A stretch of 9,409 nt of DNA from positions 1-9,409 of the forward strand of contig JAIOQD010000282.1 of assembly GCA_021413595.1 (NCBI GenBank). Reading direction: 5' to 3'. Below the pieces are notes generated by a model, which was not told the DNA's origin, did no database searches, and saw only the letters and a list, made by a program, of their open reading frames with translations. Of this stretch, positions 8,242-9,409 are shown piece after piece. The position numbers and the translations under genes were made by a program. The stretch is from Bacteroidota bacterium (GTDB taxonomy: Bacteria; Bacteroidota; Bacteroidia; 2-12-FULL-35-15). Numbering within the stretch: position 1 is the first letter of the stretch; every line of letters begins with the position of its first letter.

Positions 8242-8421
8242 AAGTTTACTTTGCCACAGGAACGCATTTTAGCTGAAGCGAATAATGTGCTGTCGTGATA
8301 TAAAAAATATTTACTGAGCTTGTCGCAGAGTTAAAAAATGAAATAAATCAATTGATTGTTTCTTTGATATTTTTAATATTATTTATAATATCGTTGGTTA
8401 ATTAGCAACATATTTTTTTTA
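8242..8421. other. Intergenic gap after pntB with a possible interspersed 13-mer
   Basis: These 180 bp contain no ORF I can support and no compact GC-rich terminator hairpin, so the end of the pntAB transcript is unclear. ACTGAGCTTGTCG at 8313-8325 matches the core of a word (CACTGAGCTTGTCGAAGTG) that I recall as common between genes in Bacteroidetes genomes; this copy departs from it right after the core. The stretch after 8340 is very AT-rich and contains the candidate promoter of the next gene. Confidence 0.45.
8363..8396 (+). promoter_or_regulatory. Weak candidate promoter of the surface-protein gene
   Basis: TTTG at 8363-8366 and TATCGTTG at 8389-8396 are 22 bp apart. The second box differs from TAnnTTTG at one position and the spacing is slightly long. 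It would put the transcript start about 20 bp before the ATG at 8422. AT-rich sequence makes chance matches likely. Confidence 0.3.
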
Positions 8422-9409
8422 ATGAAGTTAATTTTGGAAAAAATTACTACCTGTTATTTTAATCAGAAAACAAGAACGATAAAAATCGTTGTTCTTTTTT
8501 CAATTTTCTTTTCACTTTACTCATTTAGGGCTCAATCTCAGATATCTACTGGGGTGATTACAGGAAGTCCATTCTGTGCATGTGATTCCGTTCATGTACC
8601 TTTTATTAGCATTGGCGTTTTTGTTGGAGGGAATATTTACACAGCTGAACTTTCTGATTCTTTAGGCAGTTTTACAGTTCCTGTAGTAATAGGTACATTT
8701 CTAGATTCAACCAATAGCGGAATAATTGACTGTATGATTCCTTGCGGAACACTAACAGGTTCGGGATATCTTATACGTGTAACTAGTTCAACTCCTCCAA
8801 TTATCGGTTCTGATAACGGTGTAAATATTATTATTAACGCATCTGTAATTCCATCAGTGAGTATTTCAGCCCTTGTAGATGGAATTATATGTACTGATAC
8901 TACCGTAACGTTTACAGCAAATCCAACTAATGAAGGAACAACTCCCATGTATCAATGGCAAATAAATGGTGTGAATGTGGGTATGGATTCAGCTGTATTT
9001 ACTACCAGCTCTTTATTATCTATTGGAGATTCAGTAAGTGTTACTTTAACTTCAAGTGCCGGTTGCTCTGTACCTTCAATAGTGCAGGCCGATACAATTG
9101 TGAATTGCGTAGCAATAACTACAGGTATTATAGCAGGAGGTTCATTTTGTACCTGTGATAGCTTGAATGTTCCTTTTACAAGTACCGGATTTCTTACGGT
9201 TGGTAATATGTATATAGCGCAACTTTCTGATTCTGTTGGAAGTTTTGCTACACCGGTAACTATTGGCTCATTGCTTAGTACCTCAAACAGTAATTCAATT
9301 GCTTGTGTAATACCATGTGGAACTCCTGCTGGAACAGGTTATCTTATCAGAGTTATAGCTTCAGCTCCCTCAGCTACAGGTTCCGATAATGGTCTTAATA
9401 TTATTGTTA
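8422..9409 (+). CDS. Secreted modular surface protein with cysteine-paired repeats and an Ig/PKD-like module (3' end cut by window)
   Basis: An open frame of 329 codons from the ATG at 8422 runs off the window without a stop; the whole protein is probably much longer. Residues 1-21 are polar and basic, 22-35 form the hydrophobic core of a signal peptide (KIVVLFSIFFSLYSF), and cleavage is likely near AQSQ (37-40). Then come a 98-residue repeat (41-138), an Ig/PKD-like module (about 142-230) with YQW at 178-180 and a possible disulphide C157-C215, and a second 98-residue repeat (232-329). The module is of the type common in large Bacteroidetes proteins that carry a C-terminal type IX secretion or gliding-associated sorting domain; that end is outside the window, so export by type IX secretion is inference. 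Function is unknown; adhesion or matrix roles are plausible. Codon use and base composition look like the rest of the window. Confidence 0.9.
   Translation, partial: MKLILEKITTCYFNQKTRTIKIVVLFSIFFSLYSFRAQSQISTGVITGSPFCACDSVHVPFISIGVFVGGNIYTAELSDSLGSFTVPVVIGTFLDSTNSGIIDCMIPCGTLTGSGYLIRVTSSTPPIIGSDNGVNIIINASVIPSVSISALVDGIICTDTTVTFTANPTNEGTTPMYQWQINGVNVGMDSAVFTTSSLLSIGDSVSVTLTSSAGCSVPSIVQADTIVNCVAITTGIIAGGSFCTCDSLNVPFTSTGFLTVGNMYIAQLSDSVGSFATPVTIGSLLSTSNSNSIACVIPCGTPAGTGYLIRVIASAPSATGSDNGLNIIV
8542..8835 (+). repeat. 98-residue protein repeat, copy 1
   Basis: It codes for residues 41-138 of the surface protein, starting ISTGVITG and ending GSDNGVNIII. Four cysteines occur as C52-x-C54 and C104-x3-C108. 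It aligns without gaps to copy 2 at an offset of 191 residues, with about 57 of 98 positions identical by hand count. Conserved blocks include CDS, VPF, LSDS, GSF, IPCGT, GYLIRV and GSDNG. The general pattern resembles a beta-rich repeat I have seen in other Bacteroidetes surface proteins. Confidence 0.85.
9115..9408 (+). repeat. 98-residue protein repeat, copy 2
   Basis: It codes for residues 232-329, starting ITTGIIAG and reaching GSDNGLNIIV at the window edge. All four cysteines of copy 1 are kept, at C243, C245, C295 and C299. The repeat follows the Ig/PKD-like module directly, giving the order repeat, module, repeat. Further copies beyond the window are likely. Confidence 0.85.

Noticed and set aside
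8366..8392. GATATT...AATATC palindrome as a pntB terminator
   Set aside because: The stem is only six A/T-rich pairs around a 15-base loop and is 125 bp past the stop, which is too weak to call.
8637..8948. 103-codon open frame on the minus strand opposite the surface-protein gene
   Set aside because: It is antisense to a longer frame with a signal peptide and two conserved repeats; its openness follows from the T/A-rich repeat codons, and the protein shows no motif.

Overview
The window looks like chromosomal DNA from a member of the Bacteroidota. It is AT-rich, its upstream regions carry matches to the Bacteroidetes promoter consensus (TTTG / TAnnTTTG) rather than strong Shine-Dalgarno sites, and its last gene is a modular secreted surface protein with Ig/PKD-like modules typical of that phylum. 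The genus cannot be told from the sequence.

Left half, minus strand: (1) a Rel/SpoT-type (p)ppGpp synthetase/hydrolase, missing at most a few C-terminal residues at the window edge; (2) a 597-residue MsbA/BmrA-type ABC exporter half-transporter with all nucleotide-binding motifs intact; (3) an exported SGNH/GDSL-family hydrolase. They share a strand but are separated by gaps of 114 and 242 bp, both full of short-word repeats, so they are probably not one tight operon.

Right half, plus strand: a divergent intergenic region of about 200 bp, then pntA and pntB (57 bp apart). These encode both subunits of the proton-translocating NAD(P) transhydrogenase, which uses the proton gradient to transfer hydride from NADH to NADP+. 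After a 180-bp gap comes the 5' part of a large secreted protein. It has a signal peptide, a 98-residue cysteine-containing repeat, an Ig/PKD-like module and a second copy of the 98-residue repeat. It runs off the window.

There is no mobile element, CRISPR array, tRNA or rRNA, and I see no convincing new multi-gene system. What merits a second look is (a) the cysteine-paired 98-residue repeats of the terminal surface protein, (b) the way each intergenic gap is filled by its own family of short direct and inverted words, including a 12-bp perfect hairpin in the pntA leader and a roughly 210-bp imperfect inverted repeat upstream of the ABC exporter, and (c) a 13-mer resembling a word I recall as interspersed in Bacteroidetes genomes.
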